Source of the DNA: Bacillus marinisedimentorum
GTDB taxonomy: Bacteria > Bacillota > Bacilli > Bacillales > Bacillaceae_O
Direction: 5' to 3'
Assembly: GCF_001644195.2 (NCBI RefSeq)
Contig: NZ_LWBL02000005.1
Location: 62,001-126,000, forward strand
DNA length: 64,000 nucleotides
The notes under the pieces were generated by a model that was not told the origin of the DNA, did not search any database, and saw only the letters and a list, made by a program, of their open reading frames with translations. Below, piece by piece: positions 48,883 through 57,678 of the stretch (position 1 is its first letter; each line of letters opens with the position of its first letter). Position numbers and translations under genes: made by a program.

Positions 48883-51540
48883 TCACCATTCCCGTGTGCT
48901 GAATCGCTTCGCAATTTCATTGACAATGAGCGGAACAAGGGCAAGTCCCCCGATGAAAAGCCAATCATTCATGCCAATCGGTGAAAGCTTAAACCATTCA
49001 GCCAGAAATGGCGTGTACACGAGTCCCGCCTGAAGGAGAATGCCTAAGACAATCGAACCGAGCAAGTAAGGGTTTGTCGTAAGGCCGATTTCAAAAATCG
49101 ATTTGGACGGATGGCGCAAGTTCAACGAATGCACAAGCTGGGAAATGCTAAGTGTCAGGAAGGCCATTGTCTGGGCTTTAGCCATCACACCATCGTTCAT
49201 CATGCTGAAATCCATGCCGATGAACGATTCGGCACCGCTGTATACTTTCAATCCCGTTACAAACGCAGTGAGCGTCAGCAGTCCGATCACCAGGCCGTTT
49301 GCCGCCGTAAAAAGACCAGCCGTTCCGGAAAAAATCCCTTCCCCCGACTGACGGGGCGGCTCTTTCATGACATCAGAGTCATCCGGGTCAACACCGAGGG
49401 AAATCGCCGGTAATGTATCGGTAATCAAGTTCACCCACAAAATGTGAATCGCAGCGAGCGGGGCAGGCCAGCCAAGCAAAATAGCAATGAACAGCGCAAT
49501 AATTTCTCCAATGTTGCAGGAAAGCAGAAACAAAACCGATTTTCTTATATTGCGGTAGATGTTGCGTCCCTCTTCCACAGCAGCTGTTATCGTCGCAAAG
49601 TTATCGTCCATCAATACGATATCAGCAGCACCTTTGGCGACATCGGTGCCGGTAATCCCCATTGCAACACCTACATCCGCCTGCTTGAGGCTCGGCGCAT
49701 CATTGACCCCGTCACCCGTCATGGCAGCGATCATGCCGTTTCCCTTTAATGCCTGCACAATCCTCACCTTATGGTCCGGCGAGACTCTTGCAAATATAGT
49801 GGTCCCGGTCACACGCTCTTTCAATTCTTCATCAGAGATGCTGTCCAGCTCAGCACCTGTCATTGCCTCTTTCTCGGAATCGGCAATACCGAGGCTTTTA
49901 GCGATGGCAACCGCCGTCATTTTATGATCTCCGGTAATCATGATTGTCCGAATGCCGGCATCCCGGCAGGTTTGTACAGCATCCTTCACTTCTTCTCGGG
50001 GAGGATCAATCATGCCGGTCAGCCCGAGAAAAACAAGATCACTTTCCAGCGCATCTGGCGACAATCTTTCCCTGTCAGTGTTTTTGTAAGCAAACATGAG
50101 CACTCGCAAGGCATCCGCTGACATCTGGTCCACCTGTTTGAGGATTGCCTGTTCCTCGTTTTGCCCGATCGGTTTTATCGTTCCGCCAGCCATGATGCCG
50201 GTCAACTTTGGAAGCACGCTCTCTACAGCACCCTTTACAAAAACCGCTGTGCCATTTCTGTATTCATGAACGGTTGCCATTCTCTTTCTCTCGGAATCGA
50301 ACGGAACTTCAAAAATCCGCGGATACTTTTCATCAAGCGCTTTTTTATCCAGTCCGTTGCCCGCACCCGCCGTCAGAAGGGCTGTTTCGGTCGGGTCACC
50401 GGTTTCCCGGCCATTCGAAATATCGGCATCATTGCACAGAACCATCGCTTCCAGAAAAAGCCTTTCTGTGTTTCCACCCGGGTCCAAATCCTCCATTTTT
50501 CCCTGCTTATTGTTTGTGAAAAAATCAGTGACGGTCATTTTGTTAAGTGTCAGTGTTCCTGTTTTGTCAGAACAAATGACGCTGACAGACCCGAGGGTTT
50601 CAACGGAAGGGAGTTTCCGGACCACGGCGTTCCGTTTAATCATGCGCTGGACGCCAAGAGCAAGTACAATGGTCACAATCGCCGGCAGCCCTTCCGGAAT
50701 TGCCGCAACGGCAAGGCTGACGGCAATCAGGAACATATCAAACGGATTCCGGCCCTGCCAGAAACCGAGGAAAAAAATGATGAGCGAGATGACGACAGCG
50801 CCAAACCCGAGAAATTTGCCGAGCTCCGCCAGTTTCATCTGCAATGGAGTTTGTTCTTTCACCTGTTTCCCGAGCATCCCGGCAATTTTACCGATTTCAG
50901 TATCCATTCCGGTTCTTACGACGATGCCGGAACCGCGTCCATAAGTGGTGAGCGTCGACATGAACGCCATATTCACCTGGTCGGCTGCCGGCACATTCCC
51001 GGGTGCCGTCCAGTCCGCACGTTTTTCAACCGGCACGGACTCCCCTGTCAGTGCCGATTCCTCCACCTTCAAATTTATCGCTTCCGTCAGACGGAGGTCT
51101 GCCGGAACATAGCGCCCGGCATCTAAAAGCACCAGATCACCGGGAACGAGTTCTTCCGACGCCACCTCTTGCACCTGGCCGTTCCGCTTCACGACAGCTT
51201 TTGGGGAAGACATCTTTTTCAATGCATCAAGCGACTTCTCAGCCTTCGATTCCTGGAAAACACCGATTGCGGCATTAAGGATGATGACAAGCGCTATAAT
51301 GACGGCATCACTGATTTCACCGACAACTGCCGAGATAACAGCGGCCGCCATCAATATATAGATCAGCACACTGTTGATCTGCTCCCATACCATCTGCAAA
51401 ACCGTCTGCTTTTCCTGTTCTTCGAATACATTTTCACCATACTTTTCACGCAAAACCGTGATTTCTCCATCTGTTAAGCCGTCCTCTATGCTTGTATTCA
51501 GAAGTTTTGCCGTTTCGCGCGCCGATTTCTGACTCCACAC
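48883..51540 (-). CDS. P-type Ca2+-transporting ATPase (P2A type)
   Basis: An 885-residue cation pump with about ten membrane helices. Landmarks are the actuator motif TGES (165-168), the membrane motif AAIPEGLPAIVT (E283 region) typical of SERCA-like P2A pumps, the phosphorylated Asp325 in SDKTGTLT, the nucleotide-binding FVKGAVES and the hinge MTGDGVNDAPSLK. The final helices are present. B. subtilis YloB is the nearest known type and extrudes Ca2+. The start is GTG at 51540 with GGAAGAAG upstream. It is a single gene. Confidence 0.9.
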   Translation of the reverse strand: MWSQKSARETAKLLNTSIEDGLTDGEITVLREKYGENVFEEQEKQTVLQMVWEQINSVLIYILMAAAVISAVVGEISDAVIIALVIILNAAIGVFQESKAEKSLDALKKMSSPKAVVKRNGQVQEVASEELVPGDLVLLDAGRYVPADLRLTEAINLKVEESALTGESVPVEKRADWTAPGNVPAADQVNMAFMSTLTTYGRGSGIVVRTGMDTEIGKIAGMLGKQVKEQTPLQMKLAELGKFLGFGAVVISLIIFFLGFWQGRNPFDMFLIAVSLAVAAIPEGLPAIVTIVLALGVQRMIKRNAVVRKLPSVETLGSVSVICSDKTGTLTLNKMTVTDFFTNNKQGKMEDLDPGGNTERLFLEAMVLCNDADISNGRETGDPTETALLTAGAGNGLDKKALDEKYPRIFEVPFDSERKRMATVHEYRNGTAVFVKGAVESVLPKLTGIMAGGTIKPIGQNEEQAILKQVDQMSADALRVLMFAYKNTDRERLSPDALESDLVFLGLTGMIDPPREEVKDAVQTCRDAGIRTIMITGDHKMTAVAIAKSLGIADSEKEAMTGAELDSISDEELKERVTGTTIFARVSPDHKVRIVQALKGNGMIAAMTGDGVNDAPSLKQADVGVAMGITGTDVAKGAADIVLMDDNFATITAAVEEGRNIYRNIRKSVLFLLSCNIGEIIALFIAILLGWPAPLAAIHILWVNLITDTLPAISLGVDPDDSDVMKEPPRQSGEGIFSGTAGLFTAANGLVIGLLTLTAFVTGLKVYSGAESFIGMDFSMMNDGVMAKAQTMAFLTLSISQLVHSLNLRHPSKSIFEIGLTTNPYLLGSIVLGILLQAGLVYTPFLAEWFKLSPIGMNDWLFIGGLALVPLIVNEIAKRFSTREW

Positions 51541-51671
51541 GGTCCGTCACTTCTTCCTATTTGGTCTGAAACGCTTCCCGGCATGTGGAATGGTGAAAAG
51601 TCATGCCGCCGATTCTTCCTGTCAGCCAGGAACTTCTTTGTCATTAGCAGTATGCCTCGGATGCAGCCGCT

Positions 51672-52109
51672 TTACAGGTTTTTGGACATAAGAATGTTGA
51701 ATTCATCGAATCCGATTTCTTCATACAGCTTGCGGGCAGGATTGCCGGCAAAAACGTTCAGGCGGATTTCTTTTGCTCCCTGCCGCCTCCCCTCTTTCAT
51801 CGCTTCCATCACAAGTTTGCGGGCCAGGCCGCGGCCGCGGTATTTTTCCAGTACATAAATATCATAGATGAACGCATGATGCGCATCTGTGAAGTAATCA
51901 ACATTGGTTCCGAAAAGTACCCATCCTGCGAGATCATCTTCTTCCTGCGCAGCAAGAAAATACGCCCCTTTATCAAGGACCTGCTGCACAAGGTTCGATG
52001 CTTTTTCACCTTCTTCCGGCAAATGTCCCATCGTCCCTTCATGCATCGTCCGATGAATCATCCCCATTATTTCCTGTACCGCTTTATCATCTGCCTTCTG
52101 AATTCTCAT
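51672..52109 (-). CDS. GNAT-family N-acetyltransferase
   Basis: A 145-residue acetyltransferase with the acetyl-CoA-binding motif A (IYDIYVLEKYRGRGLARKLV) and motif B (NPARKLYEEIGFDEFN). The substrate is not predictable. AAAGGGTGG precedes the ATG. A 35-bp palindromic repeat lies 100 bp upstream, between it and the PrmA-like gene. Confidence 0.85.
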   Translation of the reverse strand: MRIQKADDKAVQEIMGMIHRTMHEGTMGHLPEEGEKASNLVQQVLDKGAYFLAAQEEDDLAGWVLFGTNVDYFTDAHHAFIYDIYVLEKYRGRGLARKLVMEAMKEGRRQGAKEIRLNVFAGNPARKLYEEIGFDEFNILMSKNL

Positions 52110-52208
52110 TACATTACCACCCTTTTTATACTCAAGCCCGTGAAAATTCCTCTCTATTTAATTCGACTTTTTGCTGAATTCTCCTTTTAGTAGGTCTTTT
52201 GGCATATC

Positions 52209-52243
52209 ATTGCCTGGCAATTGCGAGGCAATTGCCAGGCAAT
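52209..52243. repeat. ATTGCC-family 35-bp palindromic repeat, copy 2
   Basis: ATTGCCTGGCAATTGC, centre GAG, then GCAATTGCCAGGCAAT: 16-bp perfect arms. It is intergenic, between the PrmA-like gene terminator and the acetyltransferase gene. Confidence 0.8.
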
Positions 52244-52270
52244 GCTTCCGCTCCCGCTCCATAACCCCAC

Positions 52271-52297
52271 AAAAAAAGAAAGCGCAAGTACGCTTCC
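52271..52297 (-). terminator. Terminator of the PrmA-like gene
   Basis: On the minus strand GGAAGCG and CGCTTTC pair, followed by a run of seven T. It lies 12 bp after the stop at 52309. Confidence 0.7.
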
Positions 52298-52308
52298 TTT
52301 TGTACTGC

Positions 52309-53190
52309 TTATTCTTTTACGGCCGATAATGTAATCCATTCGTTGGTCTGAGTTTTCCAGGTGATGTGCCAGCCTGCTTGCCGGAAGGCCGTCATGACCC
52401 GATCGGCATTCCATTCGACGAGGCCCGATATGAGCATCGATTCCGCTTTGTTGAACAGATCATGCCGTTCAAACAGCCCGATCGTCTCATCAGCTCCAAT
52501 ATTAATGAATATCCAATCGTAGCGGCCTTCAACCTGATAGCTTCCCGACAACAGGTCAGCCTGTTCAGCTGCGACCGCGTCAACGCCGTTCAGTTCCGCA
52601 TTGAGCAATACTTCCCTTTCGATCGGCTCAATATCAACCGCATGAACATTTGTGGCACCTTTAAGGGCCGCAGCAACGCTCAATATTCCCGAACCTGCTC
52701 CGAGGTCAAGGACAGCGGCACCGCTGAAGTCATGACCAAAAATAAAGCGCAGGCAATCCCTGGTTGTTTCATGCTGTCCCGTACCGAACGAAGCCTGCGG
52801 ATCAAAACGCATGACTGATGCGCCGGATTGCTCATCACCGTCAAACGGCGGGAAACTGAGGATCCATCCGTTTCCCAGATCGATATCTTCAAAACTGTTG
52901 TGCCATTGATCATTTACCGGGGCATAAGCCAGTTCATGTTTGGATAATCCGAGTACGTCGTGGATTTTTGTGTACATGGTATCAGGCAAACCTTCCATGT
53001 CGCCTTCTTCACCGTAGATGTGAAGCTCAATTTCCACGTCTTCTTTTTCTACATAGCCGTAGCCGTTGTCATCCTGAACAACTTCAAACGGCGTTTCGTA
53101 ATACATGTTGACTATACCTGCTGCAGTAAGCTTTTCAATCGCCTGTTCCAATTCCTTTTCCGAAAGGCGAACCGTAAATTCATGTAACAT
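52309..53190 (-). CDS. PrmA-like (ribosomal protein L11 methyltransferase family) protein
   Basis: A 293-residue SAM-dependent methyltransferase. The N-terminal domain of about 115 residues is PrmA-like. The catalytic domain has FGTGQHETTRDCLRF, SAM motif I VLDLGAGSGILSVAAALKGA and the NIGAD motif in place of the NxLAD of PrmA. True prmA sits behind dnaJ in Bacillus; this locus is different and NIGAD is divergent. It is therefore best regarded as a PrmA paralogue with another protein substrate. Confidence 0.72.
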   Translation of the reverse strand: MLHEFTVRLSEKELEQAIEKLTAAGIVNMYYETPFEVVQDDNGYGYVEKEDVEIELHIYGEEGDMEGLPDTMYTKIHDVLGLSKHELAYAPVNDQWHNSFEDIDLGNGWILSFPPFDGDEQSGASVMRFDPQASFGTGQHETTRDCLRFIFGHDFSGAAVLDLGAGSGILSVAAALKGATNVHAVDIEPIEREVLLNAELNGVDAVAAEQADLLSGSYQVEGRYDWIFINIGADETIGLFERHDLFNKAESMLISGLVEWNADRVMTAFRQAGWHITWKTQTNEWITLSAVKE

Positions 53191-53234
53191 TTCCAGTCAT
53201 CCTTTTCTTGATCATTGCCAGGAGGCAATCCCGG

Positions 53235-53876
53235 TTAGGCCGGAAGGGTTTTTAAAATCGCGAAAAAGTGTACGGCAGAGCCGGCAAGTACAAAAACGTG
53301 CCAGACGGCATGGTGATAAGGGAATCCCCGCCATACGTAAAACACTGTGCCGACTGTGTACGTGATCCCCCCTGCCACCAGCAGCCATAGGCCGGCAGCC
53401 GAAAAGCTTTCCACGAGCGGCCCCCACGCAAAAATAATGATCCAGCCCATGAATACATAGAGGAGTGTCGAAGTGAATAAAAACTTTTTTACGAAAAAGG
53501 CTTTGAAAACCACACCCGCGATCGCAATCCCCCAAACGATTCCAAAAAGCGTCCATCCAAGCGCACCCCTTATGACTACGAGAAGCAGCGGCGTATACGT
53601 CCCCGCGATGAATAAGTAAATCGCGGCGTGGTCGCAAAATTCAAAGACGTCCTTCACTTTCCCTTCCGGAAAACTGTGGACAAGCGTAGAGGAAGCATAC
53701 AAAATCAGCATCGTCACCCCATAAATCGTAAACGAAACGACATGCCAGGCTGTTCCCTCCATAGATGCGTAAACAATCAGCAAAACAAGTGCCGCAATGC
53801 TCAAAAGCACACCGACCCCATGCGTCACTGCATTGACGAGTTCTTCTTTCCGTGTATACGTATGTGTATCTGCCAT
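53235..53876 (-). CDS. Hemolysin III / PAQR-family membrane protein
   Basis: A 213-residue protein with seven hydrophobic helices. The family metal-site residues are visible in VNAVTHGVG, TLVHSFPEG, FCDHAAIYLFIAGTYTP and PYHHAVWHVFVLAGS (conserved Ser/Asp/His set of PAQR/HlyIII proteins). Bacterial members are of uncertain function despite the hemolysin name. GGGCGGAG lies before the ATG. It is a single gene. Confidence 0.87.
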   Translation of the reverse strand: MADTHTYTRKEELVNAVTHGVGVLLSIAALVLLIVYASMEGTAWHVVSFTIYGVTMLILYASSTLVHSFPEGKVKDVFEFCDHAAIYLFIAGTYTPLLLVVIRGALGWTLFGIVWGIAIAGVVFKAFFVKKFLFTSTLLYVFMGWIIIFAWGPLVESFSAAGLWLLVAGGITYTVGTVFYVWRGFPYHHAVWHVFVLAGSAVHFFAILKTLPA

Positions 53877-54046
53877 TCTTTTAACTCCGCCCTTTCAAAA
53901 TGGGTGCTATCATCTTATGTTTTTCCGTGCTTTATGACCTTAGTGTTCATTATACAGGAGAATCCAAGATTATTTAAAGTTAGAGAGCGTACAGCCTTGT
54001 GAACGGATGAATATTCTTAATGGTCAGCTTGCATGCAGCAGCTTCA

Positions 54047-54643
54047 TCAGTCCCAGCTGAAACGCTCTTCTTTCCACGGGTCCCCGTACATATGATACCC
54101 ATTCCGCTCCCAGAAGCCCGGCTGGTCCGTCGCGGTGAACTGAATTGCCCGAAGCCACTTCGCGCTTTTCCAGAAATACAGGTGCGGCACAACCGCCCTG
54201 ACAGGGAACCCGTGCTCGGGGGCAAGCGTTTCACCGTTATGTGAGTGCGCCAGCAAGCTCGTCTCCCGCATAAAATCTTCAATCGGCAGGTTTGCCGTCC
54301 AGCCTTCTTCGGCATGCAGCAGTACGTATTTGGCTTCCGGTTTGATTCCGGTTTCCTTGACTGCGTCTTTCACCGAGACACCTTGCCATGTGTTATCAAG
54401 TTTTGACCACCCCGTCACACAGTGAATGTCGTTGCTGGTTTCCGCTTGCGGCAGTTCCATAAATTCCTCATATGTATAAATGAGCGGATGTTCGACGAGG
54501 CCGTAGATTTTCAGGTCCCAATCGGACAGGTCGTCTTTATACTGCGGCACCCCGCCTGCATGCAGAACCGGCCAGGCTTTTGTCACATTTTGATTGGGCG
54601 GCACCCGATCATTTTCGCTGCTCCGTTTCTTCCCGAAATACAT
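54047..54643 (-). CDS. yuiH: Sulfite-oxidase-like molybdopterin oxidoreductase (YuiH-like)
   Basis: A 198-residue cytosolic protein with the sulfite oxidase molybdenum-cofactor fold. The molybdenum-ligand cysteine is in HCVTGWSKLDN, and GFPVRAVVPHLYFWKSAKW is the typical C-terminal segment. No heme or dimerisation domain and no signal peptide are present, as in B. subtilis YuiH. It is divergent from bioY, the same neighbour as in B. subtilis. The substrate is unknown. Confidence 0.85.
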   Translation of the reverse strand: MYFGKKRSSENDRVPPNQNVTKAWPVLHAGGVPQYKDDLSDWDLKIYGLVEHPLIYTYEEFMELPQAETSNDIHCVTGWSKLDNTWQGVSVKDAVKETGIKPEAKYVLLHAEEGWTANLPIEDFMRETSLLAHSHNGETLAPEHGFPVRAVVPHLYFWKSAKWLRAIQFTATDQPGFWERNGYHMYGDPWKEERFSWD

Positions 54644-54717
54644 CGCGAATCACTCCTCCTATTAGTTTTCGTATTCTGTCAGAGTTTATATTACCACCTT
54701 TTCTGAAAATGTTTCTA

Positions 54718-54749
54718 TTGTTAACCAATTCAACTTAATTGGTTGACAA
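54718..54749. promoter_or_regulatory. BirA (biotin repressor) operator of bioY
   Basis: TTGTTAACC (54718-54726), a 14-bp spacer and GGTTGACAA (54741-54749) match the TTGTTAACC-N14/15-GGTTAACAA biotin operator with one change. The right half covers the -35 hexamer of the bioY promoter, so biotin-loaded BirA would shut off transcription. Confidence 0.88.
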
Positions 54750-54771
54750 TAAAAACCGATTCTTTTACTAT
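54743..54771 (+). promoter_or_regulatory. Sigma-A promoter of bioY
   Basis: TTGACA (54743-54748), a 17-bp spacer and TACTAT (54766-54771). The -35 box is inside the BirA operator. Transcription would begin near 54778, about 34 nt before the bioY ATG. Confidence 0.75.
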
Positions 54772-54811
54772 TTAATTATTCACATAATTGTAACAGAAAG
54801 GCTGGTAGTTT

Positions 54812-55432
54812 ATGAGTACATACAGAAATGGATTGAGATTCACACCAATTGAGATCACACTTGTTGGGATGTTTGCCGCCCTGATGGCGGTTGGCGCCAA
54901 TATTACTTCGTGGGCCCCGTTTTTGCAGGTAGCCGGCATCCCGCTTACGATGCAGCCGTTTTTCGCTGTCCTGGCAGGACTTCTGCTCGGCAGCAGGCTT
55001 GGTGCTGTTGCAATGGCTGTTTATATCGCAATCGGCCTGGCAGGCGCTCCGGTATTCGCCAAGTTCAGCACCGGCCTGACTGTACTATACGGTCCGACTG
55101 GCGGCTTTCTTCTTTCATTTATTGCAGTTGCATATGCGGCGGGCAAAATCATTGAGAAAGCGGATGGGGAGCCTGGGCTGCCGCACTTTTTCGCAGCCGC
55201 GTTCACTGGTATTTTCCTTAACTACTTCCTTGGCACCAACTATATGTACGCAGCGGTCAACACCTGGATCGGAGCTGAAATCAGCTACGCCCAGGCATGG
55301 GCGGGCATGATGCTCTTCGCCGTAAAAGATGCCGCATTCACAGCAGTCGCAGCCATGGTCGCACCAAGACTGTACAGGGTGATCAGCCGCTCGCATGCCT
55401 TAACAAGGGCACGCAGCAACGACGTGGCATAA
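54812..55432 (+). CDS. bioY: Biotin transporter substrate-specific component BioY
   Basis: A 206-residue S-component of an ECF biotin transporter with six membrane helices. Family landmarks are the GIPLTMQPFFAVLAGLLLG segment (split: IPLTMQPFF, LAGLLLGSRLGA), GLAGAPVFAKFSTGL and the GPTGGFLLSF loop. AAAGGCTGG precedes the ATG. The BirA operator upstream supports the role. B. subtilis YuiG is the counterpart, also next to yuiH. Confidence 0.92.
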   Translation: MSTYRNGLRFTPIEITLVGMFAALMAVGANITSWAPFLQVAGIPLTMQPFFAVLAGLLLGSRLGAVAMAVYIAIGLAGAPVFAKFSTGLTVLYGPTGGFLLSFIAVAYAAGKIIEKADGEPGLPHFFAAAFTGIFLNYFLGTNYMYAAVNTWIGAEISYAQAWAGMMLFAVKDAAFTAVAAMVAPRLYRVISRSHALTRARSNDVA

Positions 55433-55496
55433 GTTTAGTAAGGCAAGTGCACAATTCCAATGCTGCTAATCAAGCTGTCTACACAAATAACATATG

Positions 55497-55532
55497 AAAA
55501 ATGCCAAAACCCGAGGGTTTTGGCATTTTTTT
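55497..55532. terminator. Bidirectional terminator between bioY and yuiF
   Basis: AAAATGCCAAAACCC and GGGTTTTGGCATTTT pair perfectly around GA, with A-runs and T-runs on the two sides. It separates the convergent bioY and antiporter-like genes. Confidence 0.9.
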
Positions 55533-55541
55533 GTTCATTTG

Positions 55542-55576
55542 ATTGCCAGGCAATTGCGAGGCAATTGCCTGGCAAT
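55542..55576. repeat. ATTGCC-family 35-bp palindromic repeat, copy 3
   Basis: ATTGCCAGGCAATTGC, centre GAG, then GCAATTGCCTGGCAAT. The arms are perfect, but compared with copy 2 the single asymmetric A/T position is swapped, so the copies are separate instances rather than one inverted block. It lies 10 bp after the bidirectional terminator. Confidence 0.8.
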
Positions 55577-55595
55577 CTCATTGGCAACTATTCTA

Positions 55596-56918
55596 TTAAA
55601 ATACTAATACCGCCGCAATCCATCCGAAGATGATGAGCGGGATGTTGTAGTGCAGGAATGTCGGCACGACGGTGTCCCAGATGTGGTTGTGCTGGCCGTC
55701 GGCGTTCAGGCCGGATGTCGGTCCGAGTGTACTGTCAGATGCCGGTGAGCCTGCATCTCCCAGTGCTGCCGCAGTACCGATGAGAGCGATTGTCGCCATT
55801 GGGCTGAAGCCGACTTCGGCCGCCATCGGAACAAAGATGGTTGCGATGATTGGAATCGTTGAAAACGATGATCCGATTCCCATCGTGACAAGCAGGCCGA
55901 CAATGAGCATCATCAGGGCTGCCAGAGCCTGGCTTCCTCCGATCAAGTCTGTCGATGCCTCAACAAGCAAATCCACATGGCCGGTCTCTTTCAAGACAGC
56001 CGCAAAACCGGAAGCGGCCAGCATGACAAAGCCGATAAATGCCATCATCCGCATCCCGCCTGTCAGGATATCATCCGCTTCATTCCAGCGCATTTCCCTG
56101 CTCAAGTAAAGGACGATGATCCCGGCAAGCGCCCCTACAATCATCGAATCGGTCCATAACTGGACACCAAGCGCAGCAATGACTGCGGCTGTCGCAAACA
56201 GGAGGCTTTTCGCAGTATATGCTTCGCCTTCCTTTTGTTTAATAGCAACTTTTGGTGTTTCATACTGCCGCGGCTTGCGGTAACTGATAAAGGTGGCAAC
56301 AGCAAGCCCGACAACCAGCCCGGCAGTCGGGATAAGCATCGCCTCAGGAATAAGGGCATTATCAATCTCAAATCCGCTTTCCGCCATGTTTGTGCCTAAG
56401 ATATCATGAAAAATGGCACCAAATCCTGTCGGCAGCAAAATATACGGAGCCGTCAGCCCGAATGTCAGCACAGATGCGATGAGCCGGCGGTCAATATTCA
56501 TTTCGCTCATAATCTTCAATAACGGCGGTACCAGAACCGGAATAAATGCGATATGGATCGGAATCAGGTTCTGCGAGAAAATGGACATGAGGAGCAGCGG
56601 CACCACGACAAGCGCCATGGCAACAGGCCTTCTGGCCCCCTTCCCTTCACGCCCGACAAGGTTTAGGACAAAATCAACAAGTGCATCCGGCAAACCGGTT
56701 TTTGACAGGGCAATTGCAAAGCTTCCAAGGAGCGCATAGCTGAGTGCCACTTCAGCACTTCCGCCAAGCCCGCCTGTGAACACTTCAATCGTTTTAGCCG
56801 TATCCAGGCCGCCTGTCACCCCGCCAATCAAGGCGCCGATAACAAGTGCGACTACTACATTAACTCTAAATAAACTAAGGAGCAGCATAACAAGTACTGC
56901 GATGACAACTGCATTCAT
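55596..56918 (-). CDS. yuiF: NhaC/YuiF-type antiporter-family membrane protein
   Basis: A 440-residue membrane transporter with about eleven helices, the counterpart of B. subtilis YuiF in the same gene order. Landmarks are LSYALLGSFAIALSKTGLP, FSQNLIPIHIAFIPVLVPPL (broken helix-like), and near the end GDAGSPASDSTLGPTSGLNADGQ (shown split: GDAGSPASDST, LGPTSGLN). The family is annotated as Na+/H+ antiporter or amino-acid exporter. The ATG at 56918 is favoured because GGAGG lies 8 nt upstream. The transported substrate is not certain. Confidence 0.82.
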   Translation of the reverse strand: MNAVVIAVLVMLLLSLFRVNVVVALVIGALIGGVTGGLDTAKTIEVFTGGLGGSAEVALSYALLGSFAIALSKTGLPDALVDFVLNLVGREGKGARRPVAMALVVVPLLLMSIFSQNLIPIHIAFIPVLVPPLLKIMSEMNIDRRLIASVLTFGLTAPYILLPTGFGAIFHDILGTNMAESGFEIDNALIPEAMLIPTAGLVVGLAVATFISYRKPRQYETPKVAIKQKEGEAYTAKSLLFATAAVIAALGVQLWTDSMIVGALAGIIVLYLSREMRWNEADDILTGGMRMMAFIGFVMLAASGFAAVLKETGHVDLLVEASTDLIGGSQALAALMMLIVGLLVTMGIGSSFSTIPIIATIFVPMAAEVGFSPMATIALIGTAAALGDAGSPASDSTLGPTSGLNADGQHNHIWDTVVPTFLHYNIPLIIFGWIAAVLVF

Positions 56919-57082
56919 AAAAAAATCCTCCATCATTCAAAATCCTTTATCTTGCTAAACAAATAAAGCACTAAAACAATTTAACATGATTAGGATGTCC
57001 TGTCAATAAAGGATGAAACATCATTCGCCTTTTCAACGTCTCATACAACAGATGGGATTTTTACAGATAGGAGATGACCGTG

Positions 57083-57601
57083 ATGAAGAAAAGCGTCCTC
57101 GTCCTGTTGACACTGGCGGCAGCAGGATTGGCAGCCTATTTATTCTTCGACATGAACAAACACAATGAAAAAGTCACCGACCCTGACATCACCGGGTATA
57201 TCATGCAAATAGAAGGGAAACAGGCACTGGTCGTAGGGAAAAACGAAGACTTTTATAATGCTGCGTGGATAACCATTCCTGCCTTTAAAAAGGTATCGCC
57301 CGGAGAATATGTAAAAGTGAAGTTCACCGGTCCTGTAAACGAATCGTTCCCGCTGCAGGCCGACGAAGTGAACATCGAAACAGCAAAAGCCGAAAAGCCT
57401 TCCGGCGCTTCCATCACACAGGAAGAAGCATTAAGGTCCGTTCTTAAAGAAGTCGGCAAGAAAGAGCTTTTAGGTGTACACAACATCGAATACCTTCCGG
57501 ATTTCGCACAATGGAGCGTCGTACTCCAGCCGATCGCTGCATCGAGTCAGGAAGCGGGGCAAATGGAATTTTTAATTGATGATAGTACCGGCAAAGATTG
57601 A
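57083..57601 (+). CDS. Exported DUF3221/PepSY-like protein
   Basis: A 172-residue protein with a signal peptide or anchor (VLVLLTLAAAGLAAYLFF). A small beta domain follows (ITGYIMQIEGKQALVVGKN, then PGEYVKVKFTGPV) that resembles the YobA/DUF3221 OB-like fold. The C-terminal part (ITQEEALRSVLKEVGKK, then WSVVLQP) resembles a PepSY-like unit. The ATG at 57083 lies 9 nt behind AGGAG. It sits between yuiF and pepA, where B. subtilis has no gene, as an addition to the conserved block. Function unknown. Confidence 0.6.
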   Translation: MKKSVLVLLTLAAAGLAAYLFFDMNKHNEKVTDPDITGYIMQIEGKQALVVGKNEDFYNAAWITIPAFKKVSPGEYVKVKFTGPVNESFPLQADEVNIETAKAEKPSGASITQEEALRSVLKEVGKKELLGVHNIEYLPDFAQWSVVLQPIAASSQEAGQMEFLIDDSTGKD

Positions 57602-57641
57602 AGCAGAGACAGTTCCAAAACCTTTCATTGTAAAAACATGG

Positions 57642-57672
57642 AAAAGCCAGCCGGAACACTCCGGCTGGCTTT
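57642..57672. terminator. Bidirectional terminator
   Basis: AAAGCCAGCCGG and CCGGCTGGCTTT pair around AACACT between the convergent exported-protein gene and pepA. Confidence 0.7.
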
Positions 57673-57678
57673 CCAGCG